Notes: generated by a model from the letters alone, not told the origin. Counted from the first letter of the stretch, positions 37,216-52,009 are shown. The stretch: DNA of 64,000 nt from Glandiceps talaboti (GCF_964340395.1 NC_135555.1:20716447-20780446); one strand, 5' to 3'. Numbers and translations are program-made.

Positions 37216-37512
37216 AGTGCTACTTGGCTTCTCTTTGGTCAGTTTTAAGACACTTGAATTCTTTCTTTTTAGCATGATAGTCTTTTGTAGTCACCGTTAC
37301 CTAACTAGAATTGGTAGAGTAGAAATTTTTGTAGGGCATTTGCCTAAAGTAAAATCATGTGCCAGGCACATACCTAAGTTGTTTTGAATGGTTTCTTTGT
37401 TTTGTAAAGTTGAATACAAATGTAGTTTGTACGCTGCCTTTCTTGCATGCCATCCACCTCATCTACTTGCTTCCCGCTCAGCTTGCCTCACTCATTTCAC
37501 TCCTCTCAATTT

Positions 37513-37692
37513 GGGGGTAGCCATGGCATGAAGACCACTTGGGGTGCCACGTTGGCCCCACTGATGGCCTGAGCTAAATCTGAGGCTCGGACTGTGAGCG
37601 GGACATACACTGCTTCTCACCCTGAAATGCCTGCTGGTGACACCCCTTACTTTTTCTGCATCCACTGTGTCTGTGTCGATTGTTGCGCATTA
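37513..37692 (+). repeat. Ngaro-like split direct repeat B1
   Basis: Matches 38442-38587 (GGGGGTAGCCANGGCATG, CTGAGGCTCGGACTGTGAGC, GCATCCACTGTGTCTGTGTC) with about 36 extra bases in the middle. Confidence 0.85.
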
Positions 37693-38441
37693 ATTGCATG
37701 ATTATAAATAACATTCATAGTCTGAGTTAATGAGCACTGAGGCATGTACCATCTACTTCTTGCATAATGCTATCTTGCCTTTGTCTCACCCTGCTCCTTA
37801 TCTTTCTACCGCTTCCCGTGTATTTGCCAAGCTACTTGACCTCTGACTTTCGCATATCACCTTAATCCCTACATTGTCTATGCTGTCCTTCATTGGTCAA
37901 GCCACCTTGACCTCTGGCTTTTGCTTTGTACTTTATCTCCCCTTTGTCCCTCACTTCACTGTTTGCTACTGCACAGTATACATCGTTTTCCACTTTCTTC
38001 CACCCACCCACCCATCTCACCTCCGCACTATCACGTTACTGGGTTTCACGCCAGCACTATTAAGTGCTCACCATATTGTTTTTGTTTGTTTATTCATAGA
38101 CAGTAGAGGGGAGAATTATTTTTCCAGCACTAACAAGTGCTCAGCATTTTGTTCCAGCACTTACACGTGCTCGGTTTTTTCACTCCAACGCTATTAAGTG
38201 CTCGGCATGTTTACTCCATCACTCATACGTGCTCGATTTTTTCTCTCCAGTGTTTTCTCTCAAGCACCTTACATGCTATGCTCTTTTACTCTCCAGTGCT
38301 TTTAAGTGCTCGGCTTTTTCTCTCCAGCACTGTCAAGTGCTCGGCTCTTCTACTCCAGCACTGTCAAGTGTTCAGCTTTTAGTCATAGGCAGCTTGTTTT
38401 TTCGGTTTTTCATTTTTCGGCATTTTCAATAAAAGCAGTAA
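37692..38441 (+). repeat. Ngaro-like repeat A2 with appended hairpin array
   Basis: First ~310 bp match A1. The rest, about 38050-38375, is an array of short palindromes described separately. Confidence 0.8.
38050..38376. repeat. Array of eight to nine AGCACT-N4-AGTGCT palindromes
   Basis: Units such as CCAGCACTATTAAGTGCTC, CCAGCACTAACAAGTGCTCA, CCAGCACTTACACGTGCTCG and CCAGCACTGTCAAGTGCTCG recur about every 30 bp (with larger gaps early), separated by T-rich spacers. Each unit can fold as a 6-bp hairpin; where one arm has changed (CCAGTGCTTTTAAGTGCT) pairing is partly lost. Confidence 0.85.
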
Positions 38442-38587
38442 GGGGGTAGCCACGGCATGCAGATCGCACGGGTGCCACGTTGGCCCCGCTGATGGCCTGA
38501 GCCAAATCTGAGGCTCGGACTGTGAGCTGGTGACACCCCTTACTTTTTCTGCATCCACTGTGTCTGTGTCGATTGTTGCACATTAAA
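38442..38587 (+). repeat. Ngaro-like split direct repeat B2 (3' end of element)
   Basis: Second copy of B1, ending GATTGTTGCACATTAAATG. Confidence 0.85.
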
Positions 38588-39880
38588 TGTATTTTAGGGC
38601 CATGCATAACAAATTATTTCAACAAAACACCAACAACAACTGTGTAGCAATGCCTAATACATGAGCAGGAATATGGCTTGAAATCAGAACGTAGTCCATA
38701 TTCGAGTCACCTGAGGTTGAGCCCATATGGAGAATGTTATGCATACTAATTAAAAGATTATCCAAAGTCTCCACCCTATTGACGACTAATTAATGAGGTG
38801 ACACCTTTATTGTTGGGGGAAACAAACACATTTCTATCTGTTGACTGTGTATTTCCTTTCATCACGTTTCATGGCCCTCCCAAAATACCACTTTTTCTCC
38901 GTGTCTGTAGCAAAGGAGCTATACACAACCAAATGGCAAGGTTAAATAAAGGAATTGCAAGTCACAGGAAACAGCTGTTGAAGTGTCTGTCGAATTTGAG
39001 AGGTTTTGTAGAGCAGGAAGGGTCTGGTTATGCAAATTTGCCATTTTTTCAGGTCTTTCTTTAGTACATGTTATGAACTTCAAAACTATTTATCTTGGCA
39101 TTGGACCATCCCAGGTGTCTCAAATTTGTAGACACTACTTGGAGACACTATACCAAAAAAAGTTCCTCTGGATAGTGAAAATTTTGAGGGAACGGAGAGA
39201 TATTGAGTCAACAAGTGTGAAAGGCATTAATGTATGCAAAACAATACAAAAATGCAACTTTCGATGACTATTACAAGACATTGAGAGAGAAACTAAGCAA
39301 ATCGAGGGAACATTTTTTTAGTTTATGTACTCAAGTTTCATTTACAGTTGAAAAAATGACTATATTTGACTTAATAATTTTAAGTGAAAATTCACAAAAA
39401 TGGTTTTTGGGTAAAAATCAGTAACACTAATATGTGTTTGAAAATATAAAAAAAAATCACCACAGAAACCACAACTTCAAATATAGACTCAACATAATAC
39501 ATGAAACAGTGTATTTATCTTGTTGGGGGGGGGGGGGGGTGTTCTGTTCAAGGTCATATCAAGACAGCTGCACTACTAGATTAAACCCAGAAACAGTGGG
39601 AGACTTGATCCATATTAGCCTTGAGGGACCAAATATTGCCGAAATCGACCCGACAGTTTATGTGTAGTCTCGGTTGAATGTGTCAACAAGAGTAAGATGA
39701 CCTAATGTGCAGCAATCCTTGCCTGAGAATATATTGTTTGTGTAGATGACTTTCATAATGACACAAGATCTTACATGTCTTTCTATGACATTGTCAAACT
39801 GTTATGATTTGAGGACAGTGTACAAGTGATGTATAACTCAAAAACACTCAGCAAGCATTTGTTATTTAATATGGTCTCAG
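38588..39880. other. Intronic sequence, no gene seen
   Basis: Short frames only. A G14 run lies near 39525-39538. Confidence 0.5.
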
Positions 39881-40205
39881 AACTGAATAGTAATGAACAT
39901 GTTAATGTCTTTTGAACATGGTATTGGTAACTACATGTATGTTAGCATGCATACTGTTCATTACTTAATGTTATTTATTAGTCTCAGAACTGAATAGCAA
40001 TGAACATAGCTACTTATCATGAACATGGCATTGGTAACTACTAGTATGTTAAGCATGCATAATGTATAATTATATTTAATATCTCTGAAATGAACTAAAC
40101 AGTAATTAACGTAACAATTTATCATGAACACGGCATTGGTAACTACACCACGCATACTGTAGCATCATATTCAATGTCTCTGAACAGTAGTGAACATAAT
40201 AACTT
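39881..40205. repeat. Tandem repeat with GAACATGGCATTGGTAACTAC units, interrupted
   Basis: Three diverged units of roughly 115 bp each carry (T)GAACATGGTATTGGTAACTAC or variants and GCATGCATACTGT. A fourth unit breaks at AATAACTT (40205) and resumes at 42811 with ATCATGAACATGGCATTGGT. Confidence 0.75.
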
Positions 40206-42808
<2,603 letters not shown>

Positions 42809-42810
42809 TT

Positions 42811-44632
42811 ATCATGAACATGGCATTGGTATCTATGTTAAGAATTAAAGTTCTATCTAAAAGTTAACTTTTTGCAAAGTTTGAGAGCTAGTCTATATTT
42901 TTACTTTGCTCTTAAGTTTTAAATTTTACCTGCATTTTGCTCCTAAGTTTTGAATCTTACCTGCTCCTAAAATTTAGAAGTTAGGGGCAAACTGATCCTA
43001 AAAAATATTGCATAAAAAGTTAACTTCCTAGGCTGACAGCTTCACACAACCCCTGCCTAATGTGGTACGATGTTAGTTACAAGCTTCAATTGTGTCATAA
43101 ACACAGATTTCATGCATGAATGTTACAAATATTACATAAAATGACAGTGATAGCTGATCATTTATTAAATACTTTCAATGTTGGAATGTTTGAATTAGTT
43201 TGTTGGTGTTGACACTTTGCAACGTCTTGCCATTGCTAACATTAATGATTAACACTTACAAAATACAAGTTACAGAAATCATGTAATGTATACTGTACTC
43301 TAAGGTCAACCAAGCCCATCTTAATTTTGTACACATGCATGGCATGTTACCGATGTTTACAGTATTACTTTCAATCCCAAAGGAGTACTGTGACTTCTAG
43401 AAATGTTTACATGTTGTTTGGATTATTTTGACAAGTTCACAGTGAAGAAAAATCTTTTGTAGAAGTAATAATTTTCAATCAATGACATGTAAAAATGATA
43501 CTTCCTCTAGCAAAGTGCTACACACTGATGATAATCACCAAGTGTTTTCAAAAGTTACATACTAAAATTCAAACTTGAAAAGATTGCAAAGGATGTCAAT
43601 GCCACTTTTTTATCAATCCTTATCAGCTCATTACCATCACAACTAAGTGTTTTTGTAATTACATCTGATAAGCCTGAGTCCTCGCTGATACAGGTACTAC
43701 TAGGTCAAGACTGAAAATGCTGTCAACTGAATGTGTGCAAGTACTAGTGAGTGTGTTACTCCACCACAAGGCACAACTGGCTTGGGTGAAAGGTCAAGAT
43801 TTGGCTTGGGTGAAAGGTCACGATCCGATTGCAATCATAACATTAGGATACATTGTGCACAGTACATTGACGATGTTACATGTGGTATATGGACATCAGA
43901 TATGGGAATTTGCTATTTAAGTATCTCTGTGCTTAATATTTTTCAAAAAATTATTGAACTAACTATGGAACGAGAAAAACTGTAGTTCCGAGCGCAAGGT
44001 TACTTTCAAGGAGTGAATCGTTTGAGTCAAGGGACTTTATCAGCTGTTACAACTTTTTTAATCCTATTACAGTTGACATTGCAAACAGATTTAGAGATTG
44101 TCAACAACCCGATTTGCCTATTGATGAACTTGGGTTTTCCGTAGTTTTTTTACCGAGGCATTTCCGACATGATGAACAGAGTTCTCTAGTCTCTTTCACT
44201 ATTTTCCTGCCGTTCGTCACAGACAGCACAGTTTCAAAGTTCAGCAAAACCTGCACTTTTCTCTCGCTCTTCTCCACTACTTGTCATTCCTTTTCCACAC
44301 AACAGAAAACAACGTCGTTGTCTCACTCTCCACATCTTTGGCGATCTAGATGAAATACACTCTACATTCGTTACTCGCAGGGATAACACAGTCCAGTATT
44401 TCCTTCCAGTCTCCGCACTGAAATGTCGATACATTAGTTTGATGATTGTTTACCAGTTAACGGCAAATTCATAGGAAATTGTTTGTGCAAAACTTCTCAT
44501 ACTGAACTTCATCATATATCCTGGCGATCTCAATCTTCAACTCGTTATCTCTCTCCTGACTACCTAGCTTTGTCACAATAAGTCCAACTGCCAACACCTG
44601 AGCTCTACCGTTCTACTACATTCCATGTATAT
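42811..44632. other. Intronic sequence, no gene seen
   Basis: Begins with the resumed tandem-repeat unit. A 17-bp direct duplication (CTTGGGTGAAAGGTCA) occurs at about 43783 and 43804. No family recognised. Confidence 0.5.
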
Positions 44633-44633
44633 C

Positions 44634-46897
44634 CAGTGGTGCATTCAATTAAGCACCCCAGGTCAAGGCACCTAAAGTTGTTCCAAGTTGCGTTCGATTA
44701 CTACATGACGTCACACTTGGAGTGCCCCAAGTTGACTCTCCTCATGGAGAAGGGGCAGCTAGGGGATTGACCTGACCTGACTTGACCCAAGATGGGGACG
44801 ACATGTGATTGGTTATTGTTATCAATTATGAAAGAATTATACCATATTTTGAGAGACATCCACATTTAGGTAGGAAATAATTTTTCACTTCAAATTGTCT
44901 AAAATATTTTGGAAAGACGGACCAAATTATTTATCGTGAATCACAGATTTAATTATAGGCTCCCAGGGGTACCCCAAATGCAATAAAATACGTTCATTTT
45001 TCACACGACCCGAGGTGCCCAAGTGACGTCAGTTACCCTGGTCTGAGGCTCCCTGGGGATGCATAATTGAATGCACCCCGGCAGCGTGCGAAATTAACGC
45101 CGGTCCTTCGGCCCGAGACCAACAGATTTCCGTTCGGACCGACAGTTTTTCAGAATTACAACAACGTATCGGTCCTTATGACCGATTGAAATTTGGAGTA
45201 AATAATAACATTTTTTCAAACATATATCCAATTTCACCTACATGAACCTGACCTTGTGTTACCTATTTTACTCTCGACATCTCGTTCAAGTCAAGCGACA
45301 CACAGCTAGCTCGCAACGTGTTGTTGCCAATGTTGATATCATGTCTACATGACGTAGCATACAGCGTCTAATCAGAACGTCTGAGACATTCATATTCATT
45401 TTACTCATTCAGCGCATACGTCTTTTTCCGCCATGATATCGTAATCATTTAATCATTGTTGTAAAGTTTATTGCTCGAAGTGTATGGAACTTTTAACGTG
45501 TTTGAGAAAGTTCCACGTTGCATTCATAAAGTATGTGGCGATATTTAGAAGGTGGCAATGAGCTTCCGAAAAAGAAGACGAAACATACACTGTTTTTTTA
45601 AAGGCTGGTATTAAAGCCGGCAAATGTTAGCAGGTTTCCCGATCAATTTACCGGAGTTCCCCATGTCTGTTGCCACGATCAAAACAAACTGACGGAAACA
45701 TACGAAAATGGCGTTTTAACTAATAAAAAAGGCAGGTACATTTCGTAAAATATCTTCAGTACGATAGGTTTTTTTTTTTGTAAAAACAGTAAAAAGAAAT
45801 GCGTAGTCTGATTGCTTTCAATTTGATGCATATGATAATGTACGTCCTGTCATGTTGTTATCAACGTGTAGACTTAGAAATGTTGCATTTTTGTTGCCAT
45901 TGTTGTATCTGGAAAATTACTGCATCATGCCAAACACGGGTACATAGTGGATGACACATTACAGTACAGTTACCATATCACATTCCCACGTCAAAAAAAA
46001 ACTCGCACTGTAAGACATGTTTAGCCATAGTTCTCTTCATCATGGTCAGATTTCTTACACAAACAGTCAGAGACGATACTCAATACACCACGGTAGGGTA
46101 TACGGATAGGGCTTTATGGGGGGCTTCATTACATATTTGTAAAGATTGAAGGAAGACGAAACCGCTCCGTGTCACTGTGTGGATGGAAATTGAAATAAAG
46201 CAAATACACAGTTTTCAAGAGGGATAGTTATGCGATAAAACTTTCTGCTATGATGAATTTGTGGGTCTACGTTCGCTAAGAGTTGGAAAGCTACATCATC
46301 AGCTGTTGCCACAGACGATGAATCTGACTTTGGATTATGTGATTCAGAATTTAGTACAGAGAGGAAGGAGAGGACTGTGATCTCTTAGAGATCGCAGATA
46401 ATGTAGATTTATTGATTCATTCACCCACATTATCTACAATCTATGGATCTGTATTTCTCTGGTGGAATGAATACATTCAGTCTCAGACCACTGTAGTCTA
46501 TAGGAACAGATTATGGAGAATGAATATTCATAGTCTCTGGGTTCATAGTTACAAATGAAAATCTCTACTCACAGAGTAAAAAATTACTTGGTTCGAAATC
46601 CAAAATTTACTTCCAAGTTATTTTTTGACTCTGTGAGTGGAAATTTTATGAAATAATAGTGGATAGTGAACAATTCGTTGTATTCTCTTTTACTTTTATA
46701 TCTAAAGATATGCTGTATCATATTAAAGTTCAAAATCATTTAATCTGTAAATGGGGATGGGGTGTAGATACAGGTCGTGAAAATGAACTGCATTGAGTAT
46801 GGACCAGCAGTTTTCCTTAAGGACCAGCAGCATTTGCTACATGTCGGTCCTTATGACCAGTAGTCATTTTCCCTTAAGTTCACACACTGCACCCCGG
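44634..46897. mobile_element. Small MITE whose right end is split by a hAT-like element
   Basis: Left end GTGGTGCATTCAATTAAGCA (from about 44636) pairs with right end TGCATAATTGAATGCACCCC (45060-45079). TATATCC stands before the left end (44627-44633) and again at 46898-46904 after the nested insertion, fitting a 7-bp duplication. The MITE body is about 450 bp with a second inverted word pair (AGTGACGTCA/TGACGTCAC) inside. Confidence 0.6.
45082..46889. mobile_element. hAT-like non-autonomous element, 1.8 kb, 8-bp duplication
   Basis: Ends CAGCGTGCGAAATTAA and, inversely, CAGTGTGTGAACTTAA. CACCCCGG is present on both sides (45074-45081 and 46890-46897), a perfect 8-bp duplication as for hAT insertions. 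GGTCCTT...GACC words recur near both ends. No transposase frame. Confidence 0.85.
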
Positions 46898-47039
46898 TAT
46901 ATCCCTGAACTGGAAGAAGGCTACAAATATGTACATTGTTATGTTCTGTTTGTTTGATCATACCTCCAGTAATCGTAATAGGGGGTAACCATCTTGGCAG
47001 GGGGGGGGGGGGCGATGCCTGTCACGTGACACGCTCTCA

Positions 47040-47890
47040 TGTCAGCGCAATGAAGCTCATTCAGTATTGATACACTGTCGAGTGCACTTCCTGCCTACCC
47101 CTAGCACTGTGTACTACTGCATACAAATTCGCTGCTGACAACAGATTGACAAGGTACGTACATTTTCACGTTTCATACATTTAAATTCGTCTTTCCTTTA
47201 TTTTTGCCATTGTAATTTATTATGTGTACTTGTATATTTCATTGCCAAATCAGATCGAAAAGTATGCAGCGACGTGACCCGTGTATACCGTACCGTACGT
47301 GTACATGCCGGCCTGCAGTTCATTGTATTGTTGTAGTTTGGTATATACGGTAGGTCGCGGTCGCATTTTTACCAAAATAAAAAAAGTACATGGACATTCC
47401 ATTTTCTAGAATCAACTTCAAGGCAGCATTTGTTGGACACCTACATGTTCATTGATAATTAATGACTGTGATAGTTGTGACATTCAACGTTCAGCAAGCA
47501 ACGTCTACGTCTAGTACGCTAGTGTGTAAGCTCGATGTCAGGTGATCAGTGCGCTACGCCTGGCATGACGTACCGCACCCGGTCTAACGCCCATAAGTTT
47601 ACGTTCTTTCTGCGTTCTCTGTCTTGCAGTACTTACTGAAAAATGAAGTTTCATTCGTGTCGACAAGTAAACTATGTAGTTGTTTAACATTTTTACATGT
47701 GTATTGTTTCAGATACGTGCTGTTCCCAGTGAAATGAAACTGGTTGTGCCTTCGATGCATTTCTTGCAGAGAGAGTGAGGAGTACTCCCGTCAGAAATAT
47801 ATATGTGATCACTGCATAATGTATCCAGGGTGGCCCTAATTATACGACAATGACACAAAAAAATGTATTATATAAAATAAAATAAAAATG
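47040..47890 (+). other. Possible two-exon non-coding transcript or promoter-proximal region
   Basis: Relatively CpG-rich 47030-47600. A donor-like ACAAG|GTACGTAC at about 47153, an acceptor-like ATTGTTTCAG ending near 47712, and AATAAA-like hexamers near 47876-47885 follow one another on the plus strand. The putative second exon has no long frame. Weak evidence; could be chance or a repeat. Confidence 0.2.
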
Positions 47891-50279
47891 TGAGATTTAT
47901 GGTGTTTTTTTGTATTTATAACAGCATTTCTGGCAAAGTGGTTTGTTCGAAAGTGTATGGTACTATTACTAGTACAACGTTACATATAGGAATATGACGA
48001 GACGTGCGTCGCCATGTTGAAATTAAGACAGTTTCGACTAGTCTTTGACGCTGCCATATAGTCATTATTCGTGGAGCACTTAGTGGTAGCAAGATATAAC
48101 ATAAATTATCATGAATCAAAATGTATAAATGTTGATTTTTTTTCATTGAATACATGGTGTTCTTCTGTGAAAAAACCATCGGAAAATAGCGTTCGTCGAA
48201 AGCTCTGACTAAGTAGTCTGACCTGTCTCCTGCATTCGAACATAAATAATTTCACAACTGGACGTTTTTGATATTATTTAAGCAGTTTGGGATGATGCTT
48301 TATAGCTTTACAACAAATGTGGAATATATCTTGAGAAATTATTTACATATACACTCAAAATTCATTGAAAAATGGGAAATACTCGCTTGTACTAAGTTGT
48401 AGTGCAGCGGGGTCACGCTCTATTGTTCTAGGGGTCAAACCATATCACGTGGTAGGTATCGTACCCCCCTGCATCTTGGTTTCTGGCAAGGTGTATTTTT
48501 CAAGTTGATTTCTTTTATAGTAACTATAGTTTAACACATATTTTATTTATAGTGTTCCAACCAAATCTAATGTTAGGAGGGCGCATTTGTTACATCAACG
48601 ATTACCACTATTTACTGTTTCCATGGTAACCAATGTGACAACACAATACCATAAATATCTCTGAGAGACATTGGAATGCATTGTGACCATATGACTTTGA
48701 TTTAATATATCTTTTTTTATTTCATTGAAAATGATTGACATGATTAGGTTTATCTTTCATCAAACTATTTTTAAAGGGCAAAAAATTTGAAAAATCCTCT
48801 TTTTTAAAAAAAATATGACAAAATTATTTTGTTTTTGATTGTTAACCGTGAAATAAAACACAGATATTCCTATTTGACAAGAATGTAAGCATCATATTAT
48901 AAAGATAGCAAAATGACTTGAAAAAAATTATATTCATCCAAAAATGAAATTGCCTAGGATCCATCTATGAGTACATAAAATTATATGCTTTTTTTGAAAA
49001 ATACCCCAGAACAATGAACCTCTAGAAGGTGCCCTCCTTCAAAACTGGATGTTGGCCCTCTAATTTTTCCCCGAAAATTAAAATCTCTCGTCATGATCTA
49101 TGAGTGTATACACATTTGAAAGTGATCTGATGACTTTTAAAGCTGAGGTGCATTTCACTTTAACTCAAAAACTGTAATACATTATGTTCACAATCTGTTG
49201 AAAACATCTGTGATAAATACTCCAAACCTCTCAAATTATATCTCTCTCGACAACCATTAATTATTAACTTTAATTACCACTCACATGAAGCATGTTGTGC
49301 ATTTAGATGTGTCGTGAAGTGAGTATGAATGGTAGATATGCTACCATTGATGGAAATCCACAATTACAAAGTGCAAACTTTCATTGTCCTTTGACACAAC
49401 ATATAGTCTTGGTAATAGAGACTACATATAATGTATCAATACATATTAAAGCATAATTTTGAACATTCCTTTAAAACAGATTGGATATCAGGCTAACTTT
49501 GATATATTCCTATTATTACACACAATGTTTCAACTTAAATTCGAACAACTGTTACTATATATCAAATATTGCCCACTGAATAACCTTGGAGTCTGGACCT
49601 TTTTATCTGGAATGCGTTTACGTAAACATGACATCTCAACAAAAAATTAGGACATACATAGGCATTATTTGTTAGGGTGACAGATTTCCATTGCTAGACT
49701 GTTATTCATCTACAGGGGTGATGCACTTGCACATATATCCCAATGTTTTGTTCTTATTAAACAAGCAATTGTCACTTAATTTAACAAAGCCAAATTCACA
49801 CATTCTTGTCCTAAACATAATGCAATGGTATATTTTAGTTGTGCAAATCATCCTGTGTTATACTAAAACAGCATGAAATGCAACTACTAATTCGCATATG
49901 AGTGTCTGCCATCTTTTTCGTTTTCATGTGCAATATTCTGCAGTCGTTTTCATGTGCAATATTCTGCAGTTGGTAAAACATTTTTACTCTTGAATGCACC
50001 CAGTACATTCAAGAATGAGTATGAAGTCTATGTGAAAAATGTAATGCACAGCTAGAACAGAAGACACTACTCATTTTGAAAACAAAGATAACTGATGACG
50101 AATTACAGAAAAAAATAACATGACAACGTAATCCTAAAGCCCAATTTGTCCCCTGTTTATGACGCATCCCCAGTGATGCATACATCCAAAAAAATGCATC
50201 CGCAGTGTCAAATGTGGCATCAAATATGCACAAATAACGTGTTAACATGACCTCTGTACTACCAGTATATGATACTTAG
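47891..50279. other. Intronic sequence, no gene seen
   Basis: AT-rich. A 26-bp tandem duplication (TTTTCATGTGCAATATTCTG unit) lies at 49920-49971. Confidence 0.5.
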
Positions 50280-50319
50280 TGTCAGCTGATTGAAAAGGTT
50301 CCAGTCATTCGTTGGATGA

Positions 50320-50535
50320 TAGATATGTATTGAGTTGAGCAGCTACCATTTTCTCAAGTACCTTTGATAGGAAGAGCAAGGTTGAAACGGGTCTATAGTT
50401 CTTGTACATGCCAGAATCGAGTGACGACTTCTTGAAAATGGGTGTTACGTAGTCACCATTGTTAGTGATTCTGGAACTATTCCATGTGTGAGGGACAGGT
50501 TGAATATTGCACGTATAATCACCAAAAGTTTTTTC
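50320..50535 (-). pseudogene. CR1/L2-like LINE reverse transcriptase fragment, part upstream of the Copia insertion
   Basis: Minus-strand translation gives RAIFNLSLTHGIVPESL, then after a shift VTPIFKKSSLDSGMYKNYRP and VSTLLFLSKVLEKMVAAQL, the N-terminal RT region of CR1/L2-type LINEs. Its other part lies at 54851-54925. Confidence 0.75.
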
Positions 50536-50743
50536 TGTTACAGTAAACTTAACTTGTGAACTTAACTTGTAGTATGATTAGTATGTAAGCATAATTTATT
50601 TGCATATTTATTATGTACCACAATCCTTAGCGCATCTTCACATGTGCTTTTTCCTTTGTTGAGGAATAAAAGGAGCTACTCATTGAATATACTATCATCT
50701 CGATTCATATATTTTATCCTTGTACTTATACAAGATGGCAACA
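50536..50743 (+). repeat. 5' LTR of the Copia element
   Basis: 208 bp, TG...CA. A TATA-like AATAAAAG lies at about 50666. Its last bases contain ATG (50735) that opens gag. Confidence 0.95.
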
Positions 50744-51470
50744 GGTTATGGGCCCAGGTCACGGCTATTGTTTGACGAAGATGAATCGAAGTATGAACTG
50801 TGGGAGGTGAAATTCCTCGGACATATGCGTTTGCAAAAATTGGAAAAAGTGATAGCTCCAACCGACGCAGAAGGTGACACGCCACCGGAGAAAAATAAGG
50901 ACGCGTTCGCTGAACTCGTACAGTGTCTCAACGACAAAAGTTTGTCGCTTGTCATCAGAGAAGCGAAAAATGACGGACGTAAAGCACTCAAGATTTTGCG
51001 TGAACATTATGTGGGTCAGAGCAAACCTTGAGTCATCGCTTTATACAACGAGCTGACTACACTGTCAATGAAAGACAACGAGGACGTAACTGACTACATG
51101 ATACGGGCTGAAAACACAGTCACGGCACTCAAGACAGTGGGAGAGATTGTCAGTGACAGTCTTTTAATAGCCATGACGTTGAAGGGACTCCCCTCTCAAT
51201 TCAGAACTTTTGTAGCCGTAATAACTCAAAGTGAAAAAGAGAAGACTTTCTCATCATTCAAAGTGGCATTGAAGAGTTATGAAGAAACTGACAAAAGTAG
51301 GCGGGAAACGGACCAACCCAGCATGGCGTCATGAAGATTGAGCAGAAGGCTGGGAGGCCCCCTACTAAGAGGGAAATCAAGTGCTACAAATGTGGCAAGG
51401 TCGGACACAAATCGCCTGATTGTTGGGCAAGACAGAAGAGATAGTGCGACGTTTGCTGAACCGCGACTCA
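50735..51470 (+). pseudogene. Copia gag with stops and a frameshift
   Basis: Opens MATGYGPRSRLLFDEDES with the ATG inside the LTR. A UBN2-like gag region follows (YELWEVKFLGHM, LKILREHYVG). An in-frame TGA at 51029-51031, a shift near 51331, and TAG/TGA codons near 51440-51460 break it. A CCHC zinc knuckle CYKCGKVGHKSPDC is at 51382-51423. Confidence 0.85.
50744..50757 (+). promoter_or_regulatory. Primer binding site for half initiator tRNA-Met
   Basis: GGTTATGGGCCCAG directly follows the 5' LTR and is the exact complement of the anticodon-arm sequence CTGGGCCCATAACC of animal initiator tRNA-Met. Drosophila copia is known to prime with an internal fragment of the same tRNA. Confidence 0.85.
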
Positions 51471-51474
51471 CGCG

Positions 51475-52005
51475 ATGAGAGAATGCCGCCGGTTAAGAAA
51501 TAATCAAGATGCGGTGAAAAGCAGTAAAGATAAGGATGAAGATGAACATTCATTTTGTTTTTCTATAAGTGTACATGTAAGTCATATAAATTCCTTAAAT
51601 TCCGATGCTAGACAGCACAGTCTGTTAGTCGATTGTGGAGTGACCACACACATCGTAAATGATAAATCAAAATTTTTGAGTTTTGAAAGAGGTTTTGATT
51701 CAACAAAACACACAATGGAATTGGCTGATGGGCAGCAGTACTAATAATATTGTACATGACAGAGGTAATGCTTGTGTTGTATTGTATGATATAAATGGTC
51801 GATCACATGATATTATTTTAGAGAATGCTCTGTATATACCATCATATCAACAGGATATTTTCTCTGTTCAAGCTGCTACTGATAAAGGGGCATCAGTAAA
51901 TGTTTACCCCGATAATGCTCATTTGAAAGCAAATGATGGCACTGTGTTTGATGTTGAGAAAGATGGTAGATTGTACAATGTATTACTTGAACAAAGTTTC
52001 CTGTA
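51475..52005 (+). pseudogene. Copia protease region
   Basis: Frame 51475-51744 contains LLVDCGVTTHIVNDKSKF; the aspartic protease triad D-S/T-G reads D-C-G here. A shift near 51740 moves the rest (NALYIPSYQQDIFSVQAAT) to the frame ending 52006. Confidence 0.75.
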
Positions 52006-52009
52006 AATC

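Larger units (their letters stand above)
30837..38587 (+). mobile_element. Ngaro-like YR retrotransposon (DIRS order), degenerate
   Basis: Coding order is gag-like, RT, RNase H, tyrosine recombinase, with no DDE integrase and no LTRs. Non-coding repeats are arranged A1 (30837-31147), coding, B1 (37513-37692), A2 (37692 onward), B2 (38442-38587), the split-direct-repeat layout of Ngaro elements. All frames carry stops or shifts and the RT has lost its catalytic loop, so the copy is dead. It lies in intron 1 of the receptor gene, antisense to it. A 2-kb DNA transposon interrupts it at 35185-37180. Confidence 0.85.

Noticed and set aside
38050-38376. CRISPR array
   Set aside because: Regular short palindromes at about 30-bp spacing, but repeats are too short and varied, spacers are T-rich and alike, and the genome is eukaryotic.
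30837-38587. LTR retrotransposon interpretation of the direct repeats
   Set aside because: No TG...CA ends, no target duplication, a tyrosine recombinase instead of DDE integrase, and a B1-A2-B2 arrangement.
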